Positions 36,231-48,142 of a DNA stretch of 64,000 nucleotides are shown here, in pieces. This DNA is from Sipunculus nudus (lineage: Eukaryota > Annelida > Sipuncula > Golfingiida > Sipunculidae): positions 7,193,464 through 7,257,463 of the forward strand of contig CM049320.1 in NCBI GenBank assembly GCA_026874595.1. The letters are read 5' to 3'. The position numbers and the translations under genes are program-made. Position 1 is the stretch's first letter. Every line of letters begins with the position of its first letter. The notes under the pieces were generated by a model, which saw only the letters and a program-made list of their open reading frames with translations, searched no databases and was not told the origin of the DNA.

Positions 36231-37336
36231 TGCTTGTGCATGCATATTTACAATAATATACAAACTTGAACGTAAATATATCAGGGACTGAGCTTACCAA
36301 GGTTGTTCTTTGACTATTTGTTTGTCTTTTTGACTCCATTAATATGTAATCTAAGAGTTACGAGTGAACGTTGATATACATCCAAGCTTTACGATTAAGG
36401 TGGCCAGACGTAATTCAGTTGGTCCATTATGTTGTACCGTAAAACATTAGTTAGCATGTTAAAGACATATACATACACAAACAGACATATATGTGTGCAT
36501 ATATATATATATATATATAATTATTTATTTATACATGAGGTTTTCATGAAGTGTGACTTTGGTCAAAGTAAATCATTATACCTTGTTAAAAGACAATAAG
36601 ACACATGTTCACGTAAACGAGAGAGAGAAAGAGAGATTTAATTTGGTTCAAATTTCCGTCCTATATATCACCACGCATTTATATATAGACATAATGTGTC
36701 ATTTGTCCTTCCGAGCTCATCTTTTGTCATCTGATCATTTGTGATCATTGCGAGTAAAATACACACAAAATGAGACACCCGGGAGGCGATAAGACGGTCG
36801 TAAGGTCAGAGGAAAATATACTTCCGTTAGCAATTAATATTGCTGACTAGAAAGGACAACGTTCTAAAACCACGCTATCAGGTCCATTCACTCGTGTATG
36901 TCTCAGCGACAAAATCCCCACAAGATCTTTGTAGGCGACACGGGTTATATACCCCTATATATATACCCCTATGGCCTATCTCCAAATAATTCCGTATTAC
37001 AACGAGGACATTCTAAGATGTTAGCGATGCCGTTGTCAGCCGAGATGCAGGTCTTTAGTCTGTAGGTGAACTTCATGTTATTTTCAGATCATAAAACTTT
37101 ATATTTTTCTTCGTTTTTGGTCTAATTTCTAGCGCACATTTGTACCGTATAAATTGAACCATGTAGCTCATTCATAGTTATTTATGTACTTCCACACGCA
37201 CAAACACATATTTGTAATATACAATATATATATATATATATTGCAGAATGATACGTCGGTTTTTTTTGGGTTAGTTTTGGGAGTTGGTATACAATAAATG
37301 TGCAATGTATAAAACCAGTGGATTGCGCAATACAAC
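36011..37336. other. No gene recognised; (AT)n tracts
   Basis: (AT)n at about 36160-36229 and 36499-36520. The remainder is AT-rich without coding signal. Confidence 0.5.
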
Positions 37337-37505
37337 CTAACACGTATATGGCTAGCAATTAGAGTACAGCCATAACTTGTATACTCAATAACTGTTAAAA
37401 AGAGGAAAGTTTGCATTTACCCTAACAGGTATACGGCTAGCATTACAGTGTAGCCCTAAGCTGTATACTCAATAATTGTTAAAAAGAAGGACGTTTCCAT
37501 TTATT
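37337..37505. repeat. Two-copy ~85-bp tandem duplication
   Basis: CCTAACACGTATATGGCTAG at 37337 recurs as CCTAACAGGTATACGGCTAG at 37422. Both copies contain GTATACTCAATAA and GTTAAAAAGA. About 85% alike by eye. Confidence 0.8.
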
Positions 37506-37768
37506 TTAGCTGTGATTCATGTTATAATGTATGCCACCAAATTATTAACATGTCGACACGGCCATCCCTGCTGACACGTTACCTTTTGGTGTTTCTCTAA
37601 CCTCTGCTGTATAGCGAGGTTTACTGCATCACTCATAATTATATACCATTTTTATATGTTATTTTACCCTGTACACTGCCGTAAAGTAAGTCACAAACTG
37701 CCGCCCATCCCTCGTCTACGACCAGTTGCTATAAACACATAGCAATTTAATGTACACGACAATCAAAA

Positions 37769-37817
<49 letters not shown>
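37769..37817. repeat. (AT)n microsatellite beside a splice acceptor
   Basis: A ~49-base AT run ends about 33 bases before the 3' splice site of the next exon (AG at 37849-37850), in the place where branch point and polypyrimidine signals lie. Confidence 0.85.
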
Positions 37818-37820
<3 letters not shown>

Positions 37821-37850
37821 ATATGTCATATTTTCTGCTGTTCCTTTCAG

Positions 37851-37995
37851 AATGGAGCTGGTTTGGCACGGGGAGTTTCAGCGACTGTTCGGACAGTTTG
37901 TTCCACATTCCTGGTCTCTGTGGCCAGCTGCCGGTCCGCCGTCCAATGAATGGCGAGTATTCAAGGACAGCGCCAAGGTCAGATTCTGCTGTAAG
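37851..37995 (+). CDS. 3CxxC zinc-finger gene, exon with start of the RTP-like domain
   Basis: Acceptor ttttctgctgttcctttcag ends at 37850 and donor AAG|GTAAGC follows 37995. The exon adds one base to complete an Arg codon, then ATG and 47 further codons, ending in phase 0. Counting that Met as 1: Trp5, Phe9, Trp21 and Trp34 precede RFCCK (residues 44-48), whose Cys47 is the first Cys of the first CxxC. This W...F...W...W...F-C layout is that of receptor-transporting proteins, which help chemosensory and other GPCRs reach the plasma membrane in vertebrates. Function here is inferred from the family. The Met could also be the start of a transcript using an untranslated first exon. Confidence 0.75.
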
Positions 37996-38409
37996 GTAAG
38001 CGACAAATTTATATCGCTGAATTCAAAATAATTTTTAAAGATGAGCAATTTCATTTGCCCTTCCCTTTTTTAGGAACTTTAATGCGCCCTCTTACCTAAA
38101 CCAACGATGTGTGTGTGTGTCCGAGCCATGTCTTCCAAATACTCAATGGATTTAGATGGAATATTGTGGAAGAATGCATGGGCCATTGGCGATAGAAAAG
38201 ATAAAATGCTGGGATGGATCGGTGAACTATTATGCGGAACTGGATCCGCTGTCCAGCTTGTTTTTCCGTACAACACCATTGAATACTAACTTATCCGCCC
38301 CAAATTTAACCACTTCACCCTTTCTCTGTGATCCATTCTCTCGCAAAATTTCTTGAAAAGTTTGTTTTTTAATATTCTGTGTACAAAGAAAGTACACATA
38401 AGGTTACTG

Positions 38410-38930
38410 TATATACTGATACAGTAAGTAAGTGCTTTTATCAGTTCTTGAAGACTGTTTGCGCCACCTGAATGCAAAAAAAAAATAAATAACGCATTTT
38501 GTTCTTTATTTTCGAGACTTTAAATGACAGCAGAAGTATCATTTCACATGACACATGACCTCATCTAGTGTCCTGAAACTGCATATGTGCATCGGTCATG
38601 ATTAGTTTTATTAGTTCATGAAGACTTGTGGAGCCACCTTTAATTTTCATATTTTCACATTTGTTCTCTCTCTATTTTTGAGACTTGGAATGGCAGCAGT
38701 CGTATCAGTTTCTAATGAAATATTTTTTTTTCACTACTGAAACTTGTATTACAAGGCACAAATTGTAATATTTTGATCTCCACATGGGTGATTAGGCCAC
38801 CATGAGCTCACTTGTATAATTTACATGCTTATGTACAACGACAACCAGAATCGAACATATAGATACATTTAGTTTCGCGGCCAATACCAACACACCAGTC
38901 AGCTGAGCATCATGACCCATGGGTCACTTG
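38410..38930 (+). mobile_element. Interspersed element copy C (5'-truncated)
   Basis: Contains TCAGTTCTTGAAGACTG, GCGCCACCTG and TTTTCGAGACTT blocks. It ends with CACCAGTCAGCTGAGCATCA followed by TGACCCATGGGTCACTTG, matching the right end of copies A and B. The left end is missing. Confidence 0.55.
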
Positions 38931-39940
38931 ATAAAATCATCACCAGTCAGTCAGAACCTGTACTGATCGGAGACACTATACATGTACATCAGGAGTGGTT
39001 GTTCACAACACAAAATCTCAAAACATTCTTTACCATTCTGATTGAACTTTGTTAAATGATAGGCAACGGGCAAATGATTTACGTTAAGATTCGATTTAAC
39101 TTCATGTTTTCAAGGAAATCATTTTGAACGTAGGTTTTAGTGATTAAATTTTAATGAGGTCCTAGATGTGGATACAGGTGTTGGCGGAGGTACAAGTGCT
39201 CTCTAAGTGCATAATGAAGGCCTGCCAAATCATACTTTTTTTAAAAGGATCACTATTTTTTTAGAATTTCCTGAAAATGACGCTAATAACTTTTTTTCAC
39301 TTTTTTGTCAGCATCACTTTTTTACTTGGAAAGAATTTATTCAGTCTGTGATAAAAAATGGGGAATTTATGCTAAATCTACTCTTTTTTCACTCTTTATT
39401 TTAAAGAAGTCTACTTTTTTTGGAGCCTTTACTCTTTTTTTCGGCCATTTACCTATTGCAGGTCTGTAATGATTGTGAGACAATTCAGTTATCAATACAA
39501 TTTAATTATATTTAACTATGTGGCATAAAGCCAGAATTTCAGGATCTGGATACAAAATTGATGGTGGTATTGCTTTGAACGTTCTGTTATAACTGGCTTG
39601 TTTATTTATACGTATCATTAATTGTATATTGTGTGCGTTATCACTAATTGAGCAAAGAAACTGCAAGCATTTTATTTTGAAACTAGAAATCTGCATTCTA
39701 ATGAATGCAAGCCCCCGCCATGTGTTTGCATTTACTTATTCGGCCTATATTACCAGGTTAATTAGCACAACGACTACATTATTTAATATTCCATGATAAC
39801 GCTCACGAATCGGGACCATGTGCCGAACCCACACCAAAATCTAATCTATTATTCATTGGCCCTTACCCATAGAAAACTTGAAAACTTCATGAGCAAGCAC
39901 ACAAACACATACAAACACAAGAACGGGGATAAATACATAC

Positions 39941-40042
39941 CCTCCTGGCGGAGAAAATAAACTATGTTCCTGGTAACTTGGTCGCATTTTGAAACATAGC
40001 AGACCCATCCCCGGACCGCACGTACATTCACTCCGGTTCGTG
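39941..40042 (-). CDS. Candidate small internal exon, possibly Cys-rich
   Basis: On the minus strand tttctttag ends just before 40042 and the donor GG|GTATGT follows 39941, bounding 102 bases open in two frames. One reads NRSECTCGPGMGLLCFKMRP then SYQEHSLFSPPGG, with closely spaced Cys as in small secreted proteins. The other reads GVNVRAVRGWVCYVSKCDQV. I cannot choose between them and found no partner exon. The sequence is GC-richer than its surroundings. Confidence 0.35.
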
Positions 40043-41775
40043 CTAAAGAAATCACATTCTTTGTCATGAATGTTTTAGGTATAATTAAATACATAAAATA
40101 AATTGGGCTATATACAATGATTTTTGTATTAAAAGGAACTTAAGTGTTGGTAGTATGTATGATACAAAAACAGAACGCTTCCCGACTTTGTACATGCACC
40201 TACTAAGCAAATCAAGAACACTATTTTTAATGATAACAGGGGATTTTATTTAAATTCCCCTCCTATGTTAGCTCTTGTTTATACACTATATGTCCTTTAG
40301 AGTGCACACAGTACATGATATCAGGGACCTTAACAGTGCTCGCCATATCCGGCCTGAATATTTTGTTTAGTTTGATCTGTGTAGATGTTTGTTTATACTT
40401 CAGTTCAGGAAAAGGAGGGTCTGTCCAAAGCGGACTTATGACTTAACCTTAACAAAAGGTACCTTAGGCCGAAAAAGTTGGTCAGAAAGCCTAAACAAAG
40501 GCTGCGGCGGCTAAAAAAGGGGGTGGGGGGTCCTCACAGCCTCACACCTGTCTGTCTGTGAACATTTCAAACACCCCGGAATATCTTTAAAACCTCTAAT
40601 TAGATCTACTTAAGATTAATATGGTTTAATGTCTAGCTTATGGACCTCCCTACCTTAAAGTGTTTATAAATACTTTATTAATTTGTCCAAGTTCTTTCAT
40701 ACATGACCTTGACTGTTCATATTTGACACGTTATGTTAAAGATCTTTTCCCAGATACACCTTTAATTAACACATTATGCAGACGCATCATTTATATATCC
40801 TCAGCTAATAACGTCAGGTCATGCTCAGTTGTTGTTTTTTTTTTTTTTTTGTATTCGTTTTCTTTGTTGTCTCATTTTAACATTACATCTGTTAAAACGT
40901 AGCATTAAAAGTATTACAAAATAAAACCACATCTCAAATTCATAGGTGGAGGGACTTGATCCTGGGCAACATATATTTTTTAAAGAGTAGTCCATGGCCT
41001 TTTGTTGGCACTGTCTATTGAATTAAGATGAAGGTATAAATAGAATAAGATAGGTTATCATTAAGCCCTCTGGATTTCAATTCATAAATATAAAGGGATA
41101 GGAACACTCTAGAAGTCATATTCTGTCATTTTTGTTATATTTTATCAAAAGGAAAGTTGTTTTAAAACTACTTATTATGACACACTGAGGTAAAAGTATA
41201 TATGCTTATATATAAAAATATATTTCAGAAAGCTTATTGATCATACAAATTGAATTGCTACTCATTCAGGTTTGCTCGTCAGATAGTTAAGAATATATCC
41301 TCCGGATCGCAGTAATACTGGAATATCTGTAAACATTGATAAAAGATCTCAGACGAGAGCTTTCAGAATGGATCACGCTGTCTGCGAAGCTAAAAATGCA
41401 GGTGTGTGTTAGGCATTGGTTTAAATATGCAACAAAGAGATGAAAAGTTTCAAAAGGCATTTAAGACAAATAAAATGCGGTTACTTTTAGCCCGTGTAGG
41501 CTTCATCAATGCTTTTAGCGGCAGTAGTATATTAGTTATAATAATAATAATAATACCCATTATCATCGTCATGGTCATCATCATCATCATTACAGATTGT
41601 CGAAAGCAAAATATCTTTTTAGGTATATAGTCGCTATTTAAAATTTAAATGTTCTCTTTTCGTGAAAATATTGTTATTTGATCGAAAATTTCATATATTG
41701 GATATGAACACTTTCTCAAACGATTCAACCCGATCTGAGCATTACTCATGTCTGGATCTGGTACTGTATTTCCAG
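40043..41775. other. Intron; nothing firm
   Basis: AT-rich. G-rich debris near 40505-40535 recalls the poly(G) MITEs. An (ATA)n/(ATC)n patch lies at about 41539-41592. No exon accepted. Confidence 0.4.
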
Positions 41776-41946
41776 AACTGCGGCCACGCCTGGACCTCTA
41801 TGAAAGGACGCGTCATCTTTTGGTTCCATCTTCTTCAAGCAAGCGGGACCGGATGTGTCATGTTCCGGCTGTACGGACAACAGTGTAACAAGTGTAAAGA
41901 CGGGACGTTTGAGCCCGCCATGTGGTACCCCGAGGAGGTCATTAAG
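41776..41946 (+). CDS. 3CxxC zinc-finger gene, central exon
   Basis: Acceptor gtactgtatttccag ends at 41775 and donor AAG|GTCAGT follows 41946. The 57 codons are in phase 0 at both ends. Residues 49-105 (Met at 37852 = 1) begin NCGHAW, supplying Cys50 to complete the first CxxC across the exon junction. They continue through GRVIFWFHL, a Gly-rich turn and MFRLYGQQCNKCKDGTFEPA, which holds the second CxxC (Cys85/Cys88). The W-T-S...V-I-F...F-R-x-x-G-Q-x-C-x-x-C pattern is diagnostic for the 3CxxC family. All metal ligands expected here are present and nothing suggests decay. Confidence 0.85.
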
Positions 41947-42744
41947 GTCAGTCACCCTCACCCACACTGCGGAACCTGTATATATTGTATATTTACAAAA
42001 TGTTATATACACATTCAATGCTGTCCTTTAAAAAAACATGTAGATGTAATTTGTCTTGAAATAATTCTTGTCAAACATATTTGAAAGGACTACGTTACCC
42101 ATTACCATATTTATACCCATACCGATAGTATTTATAAGCCCCGGTGCATTGTGGGTGGCAGATTTTGACACCCACAAACACTAACCAGCAGAGTCATACC
42201 CTTGCAAGTCGGATTCGGCGCAGTTTGTATAGGAGGTAAAAAACAGACAAGTGTTCTTCTGAACATATATGTGTCTGTAATAACTTTGTCAATACAAAAT
42301 CTATCAATGGCTAAGGTTTAGCAACTTTCAGGCAATTTCATAACTAAATTCTTGAAAAAAAAACATATTTTCCACTGTTAGTTTGTTATTTACACTAGAT
42401 GACATGAATGAGAATGTTTCGACCGGTGCATTTATTTTTCACACAATTTTGGCCGTGAGGCCAAAATGACCGTTCCAATCAGTCTCAGACAAGCATTTTA
42501 ACACCGTGTCTTTGATTGATTGAAAAAAAAGGCTAACATTGTCAAATTTGGTTGAGTTTATTCTGAACATATACAGACAATATGTTTGTAATATCACGTG
42601 CCATAATCCCCTAAACGTTGTCTATTTTAACGCATGATTGAAATGCTATAAGTTGAATGTTATGAAAATGGATTATTTTGAATTTTGCTTGTTCTTGGAT
42701 ATCTTTATCGATTGAAAAATAACTTTTTTTACTGCAGCCTTACT

Positions 42745-43705
42745 AGGGCCCCGCTTCAATAGAAGTGGGGGTCCTATATTAATCACCCAGTCCGTCCCTC
42801 TGTCTGTCAGTAAACAAATTCATATCCGAATGATAGCTCCAGTTCCGATTTACACATGGATTTTTAAACTTAATATATAAATTGCCCACCACTAAAGCAA
42901 GAACCCTATTGATTAATGGGGCTTGAGGTCAAAGGTCAAGGTCTTAGGACTCACATTTTTAAAAACTTTGTCGTGCATTTTAAGCCAAACTTTCCATGCC
43001 AGTCTTTCCATCTTACACATATAGGTCACCTGCCAACAGGGAAACATCTCTGTCAGTCTTAGGGTCGCACATTCACAGGTCAAGGTCATAGGAGCCATCT
43101 GTGTACATATTCATTTCCAGATGATAACGCCAGTTGGGATTCACATGTGGATTTCAAACTTGAATATTATATGGCCTAACATTAAAAGAAACAACATTTT
43201 TTTAATTTGGGATCATGAGGTCAAAGCTCAAGGTCACAGTCCCCACATCTTTAAAAAGATTTTGGATGCATTTTAAGCAAAACCTTTCATACCAGAGGTT
43301 CCATCTTACACATCCAGCTGACCTGCCAATAGGCAAATATCCTTTTCCCTATTGGGGTCACAAGGTCAAAGGTAAAGGTCAGAGGAGTCATCTGTCCACA
43401 CATTAATTTCCAAATCATTTCATAACTCTAGTTTGGGGTCACATATGAATTAATATATATATTGCCAACCAAAAAAGCAAGATCCCTCTCGATTTTGGGG
43501 TCGTGAGGTCAGAGGTCAAGGTTTCAGGACTCATTAGTCTAAAAAGTTTCTAGCCAGTCTTTCCATTATGTTTCAGTATTTAAATATTGTTTTCGGTCAG
43601 TTTCCTTTGTCCTGCATGTAATCAGGTCTTTTATTATATTATTCTAAGCATCACTCAGCCCACACAAGTCTATGGGCCTTTAACGGGGCCCTTCCTGACC
43701 TGTCA
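42745..43705 (+). repeat. ~300-bp tandem repeat element, three units, with AGGTCAAAGGTCA motifs
   Basis: Three units begin near 42784, 43083 and 43388. Each has a TCTGTC/CATCTGTC-type start, a CATATG-TGGATTT block, and GAGGTCAAAGGTCAAGGTC or a variant (42926, 43218, 43373, 43506). The array is bracketed by CTAGGGCCCCGCTTC on the left and ACGGGGCCCTTCCTG on the right, hinting at a discrete mobile unit. No protein frame. It lies in the last intron of the 3CxxC gene. Confidence 0.65.
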
Positions 43706-44062
43706 GTATTCATCTTGTGTTTTTACAGAATCTTAATCGCTCATCTTTCTCAAGTTTGGCTTTTGATTATATAATTAGGACTATATATTTGGCATCGTTG
43801 GCATTATATAAATGGCATCGTCGATATGAGTGAATTTTTTAACGTTTCATTATATTACATTGTTATATCGAATAATTATGTCATTTATATATATTATATT
43901 TTTATATTAGTTTATTATATTACAAATTATATTATTTTACAATGATTAAAATATATATAATTAACATCATGCCGTAATTTTACTTCAAGTAGTATTAATT
44001 TTAATTGTATATTATATCTCATTACACCATGTAACAATACAGCATATTTCATTTCGTTCCAG
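43706..44062. other. End of the last intron
   Basis: Very AT-rich with ATATAT clusters, ending in acceptor catttcgttccag at 44062. No other feature. Confidence 0.5.
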
Positions 44063-44227
44063 GTTGTGGGCAACGTGTATAACCGGATCGGGCAGGTATA
44101 TTACGGATTCGTCCGCCCCCCTCTCAGGATCGACAGAAGGATCGGGAAACCACGGAATCAGCACAACGCGGATCTCTGTCAGGCGTGTTCCGAGGGGATC
44201 TGCCGGGAAGAGTGGGCGTATAACTGA
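44063..44227 (+). CDS. 3CxxC zinc-finger gene, terminal exon
   Basis: The 55-codon exon starts in phase 0 and ends at TGA 44225-44227. It encodes residues 106-159 (Met at 37852 = 1): VVGNVYNRIGQVYYGF, a basic linker, then HNADLCQACSEGIC with the third CxxC (Cys144/Cys147) and Cys152. The protein stops only seven residues after Cys152 (REEWAYN). Vertebrate RTPs usually carry a C-terminal membrane anchor, which is absent here, so this product would be soluble unless another 3' exon is used. Known family role: trafficking chaperones for GPCRs. The role in this organism is unproven. Confidence 0.85.
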   Translation, partial: VVGNVYNRIGQVYYGFVRPPLRIDRRIGKPRNQHNADLCQACSEGICREEWAYN

Positions 44228-44837
44228 CCTTGACCCCTGAATCTCAAGCACAAACACTAAAGTCATGTGACCCCTGCCATAAATCACATGAAGTACATTC
44301 TCACGCACGTGCCCACTCACATACATAAACTGTAAATGGTTACCCCGGTGTTTCATTTTTGTGGTTTTCTAAAAAAAATAGTCACGAATTTAAGATACGT
44401 GACTCTAAAAGAGTTAGTGGTATTTATATATTTATGAAATAGTATACCAAACAACGACCACATGAGGAAGCGACCGTATCATCCGGGTAATTTATTAAAT
44501 GTGCGCATGAATATAAATATATTTTTGAAATCAAAAGGTCATTGTATGCAATAATGAATGTATCTAAGAATTTTTTTGTTTCAGTTATTTAATTAGGGTT
44601 CCTATGAAGTCACTTTTGTTGCAATTAAACCTCTGAAAGATACTGATTTTTATCCTGCAACGATATATTGTATTTCTTTTCCTGATTACATACCGTAATA
44701 TCCAACCATCTTAACGCGAAATATAATTCCATATTCCTGTTAATAACAAATATATATTAAATTCAGTTTTGGAAGTTTGGTGTAACATCTTTATCCATAG
44801 TCCCGTGAATCATTTAATTATGTCGAAGCGTCCTCTG

Positions 44838-44843
44838 AATAAA
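44838..44843 (+). terminator. Possible polyadenylation signal for the 3CxxC gene
   Basis: AATAAA about 610 bases after the stop codon, a plausible 3' UTR length. Other AT-rich hexamers exist nearby, so this is only a candidate. Confidence 0.3.
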
Positions 44844-47125
44844 AATTCAGGACACGTGAAATAATTAACTCTAAGGGATATTAAAATGAAGTTATACAAA
44901 GAGGTTTTACAATGAACTATCTATAGGATAGAATATAAAAACAATTGTCTGTTCCACTCGGCTTGGTTAGTCGGTTGGTGTTGGTTATTTTGACAATTTG
45001 TTCTCAGTGTTAGAAGGGATATAAAGACAACGGATACACACTGTCTTAGACAATAATGGATGGCTAATTATAAAATAATCTTTAAACAATAAGGACCCAG
45101 GCCTATCCACCTGCATGTCATCTACGTGTCTTATTTTGGGGCCTGATAGTGAAACGCACCATAAACAACCCATTTTCGTAGTTGAGAGAGTGCTTCTAAG
45201 GGAGGGGGCTCCCAAACTTCTAAACTGGCCTGCTCCACTTGGGACTGATGACCATACTCTTTCATCAATATGTGTTATTTTTAGTTTCAGGTTATCACCG
45301 CCATAAACACATTAAAACAATATACCTAACACCTCTAATCGTTAATGCGGCCATGCATCGATGTCGTTTTTTACTGTAATTAGGCTTATATTAACTAACC
45401 ACTTCATTTTTATATCCTTTCTAAGGTACAAAGATGATTATACATGTGTTTTTTTTCTGTTTTTCTTATTTTCTTTTATGCTGTGAGTCCATGGCACTTA
45501 GATACTTGTATGTTTTACTGTTATCATTCGTGTTAAAATTAAGTGTTAACTTGTGGGAAACACTTGTGGGACACAAGTATTGGTACTTCTCCTGAAAACA
45601 TGCGTGTCAGAAATGTCAATTATGCGAAGAAGGTATATATAAAAAAAAAAAAACAATCAAGTTGAAAATATATTGTTGATAGTTATATGCAAATATGTAT
45701 TATGATTTTTTTGGTTCCAAGGTATATACATGCCCTGCATCTATACAGTGAATTACGCAAACATTAATGCTTTGTACATCAATTTTATTTTGTAGTTATA
45801 GAAGGGATAATTTTGGTACATTAACAATAGTCAATTTATAGTTACGAGAAAAATTCACATCTTTAAATAGGTATGAAACATAATTATATTTGTTTAATTA
45901 TTTAAAAATCTCTGTTGCCATTTGTAGCTCACCCTGTATAAATGAGTCTTGCATTCCAAAATAAAGTTAGGTTTGTATAAAATGTTTTTGATTTTCAAGG
46001 CTCCGTGCATTCATGTGCACGTTGAAGAAATGCAAATTAATTTTCTGAATTTAACGAAATCAAAGTCATAATTAAACCAGTATTGGGTTTTCGAAAAGCT
46101 GATCTTATGGCCCTTGTATATTACAAATAATTTTCCGAATGTCTATCAATTATTTTGGTAAGCAAGACTGAGACACGTATAGACCACGATCTGTTGTCAT
46201 TAATGTTTCTGTTTGATTTTGTTTGCCCATGACGTAGAACTTGTGATCATCAGTTAAGCGTGTTGTTACATTGGAAGTTGCATTTAAATTATTGTTATAC
46301 AAATTGACACATGGCATGCCTTGAAGTTCTGCTTTACTCCGTGATTACCTCAGTAAGAACTATGCAGCGTTGTTGTTGACCTAATGTGACCTTTTATTGA
46401 TGTCAAAGGGATATCTTTTCCTCCTTGTTCAGAACTTCATTCACTTTTTAACGAAATGGAGTTATAATCTCGTGCCATGGATTATGCAAACTTAAACATC
46501 AACATAGTGTTTATATACAAATAATAAACTCCTACCTGACGACTTGCATCAGGATATTTTGTATATTATCACTTGTCGCAACTGGTTCATGTTATACAAT
46601 AACAGCATTGTCAGTGGAATAGACGTCTTATTCTAAAGGATCCGAATCACACAGTTCAATATATATATGAATCAGATATCTGAATGAAAGTCAATAATTT
46701 CATTTAAAATTAAGAACTCTTAGATTCATGTACATGCATTTGTCTCCTGTACATGAATTTGCCTCAATAGAAATCAGAAGTAAAACTGATTTGATTCAAA
46801 TATAAAATATTTGTTAAATATTGCAAATTTATAAAACTGTTACTTTGTTTGAGAGAAGATTTACCATTATATGTAGACTGAGCGAAAAATGGGAAAACGT
46901 TTCTATCCTTTAAAGCTGTGCACAGATTAGGCACATCATGTCGATACGTTATAATGTAACCCAACCGAAATATTTTCTTGGGGTTAAATTACCTGTATTT
47001 CATATGTCACTGCATAAAATGCTAGTGTTTCTTTTTCCAATGTTAATGTGTCTTGCGTGTTTATCAACAAAGTTTTAATAAATATTTGTAATAAAATGTA
47101 CTCTCAATTATGTGTTTTCATGCAG
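44844..47125. other. No gene recognised
   Basis: AT-rich. Frames of 60-76 codons on both strands lack motifs and splice context. Confidence 0.45.
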
Positions 47126-47215
47126 CCATCTGAAAGTTGTCTATGCTGTAACGACTGCTCTAAATCCTTCATCCTATACCGTTCTTTCCTCCGACCTGAT
47201 GTGGCGTACCAACAG
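47126..47215 (+). CDS. Candidate internal exon with Cys cluster
   Basis: Acceptor tgtgttttcatgcag ends at 47125 and donor CAACAG|GTCAGC follows 47215. The 30 codons are in phase 0 at both ends and read PSESCLCCNDCSKSFILYRS, then a further ten residues. Four Cys lie within seven residues. No partner exon was found and the family is unknown. It lies 2.9 kb downstream of the 3CxxC gene stop, so it more likely belongs to a neighbouring gene. Confidence 0.35.
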
Positions 47216-47831
47216 GTCAGCATGAAAATAAAAAGCAACCTGAAAACGTGTCACTCTGACCGAATTCCACTGAGGTACAAATTTCTATTAAGCCAATGTC
47301 CACCAATATGCTATACATGAGCCTCTTTATCAACAACCAGCCATGTTAAAAAAAAAAAGATTACAAATAGAGAAGAAAAACAATCTATGATCCCGTAGAT
47401 TGTATGATATCTTAATTCAGCAGGTATTATTCATAATATAATCCTTGACAAAATATTGCCATTTAGATGCAGATGCAGTATAAAATGTATCCATTGATAC
47501 GATATAATTAATGAAATCGGTTCCCCATATCACTAAACATGTCTCTCGCATAATCAATCTGAGGACGAAATAGAGCATTATTTTATTATTCATATTTTCC
47601 CCCTTTGCCACCAAAGTAAAACACCGTAGGTAAATTCTTGCCTACCCCTGTCCTAGTCGTACTCCTGTGTGCCATCACAGAGCCTTTATCGCACCCTGAT
47701 AGGTTAATTTTTCCCAGTTTTTCGACCATTTTGCGTACACGCTAAAACCCAGATCCACAGTTTGCCTTTCCAATTAAAGGATATACCGCTGGTCAAAATA
47801 ATTTACATTGTGTTACCTGTTCTGTTGCTAT

Positions 47832-47992
47832 TATGACGAAGACAAATGGTTCAGGGCAAAATATTGGGCCGATTCGGGATTCGAACCCATGTCGATGGCG
47901 CACATATCCGGCGTTCCAACCGCTTCGCTAGAAAAGGGAGCTTCACTAGCGATCGAGACAGTTCGGTCCGCTTTTATGTCACCCCCGTGACA
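47832..47992 (-). repeat. TRIM 3' LTR
   Basis: 161 bp. Shares GACGAAGACAAAT, GGGATTCGAACCCATGTC and CCAACCGCTTCGCTAG with the 5' LTR. Terminal dinucleotides are partly mutated (TA instead of TG at the plus-strand left edge). Confidence 0.75.
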
Positions 47993-48142
47993 CACCCCCT
48001 CTTAAGAGCGTTCTTCTATCAGAACAAGACTATCCCAGGAGTCACACCTTCGGTGAACTAGGTGGCGGTAATTTCCTAATTACTTCAAACCTCCAGTCCC
48101 CCGGCCACAAAGTTTGTCGTCACGTTGGACGAGCCCCAAATT

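Noticed and set aside
41366-41401. Possible exon between tttcag and G|GTGTGT
   Set aside because: Joining it to the upstream exon in phase gives an immediate stop, and the donor is weak.
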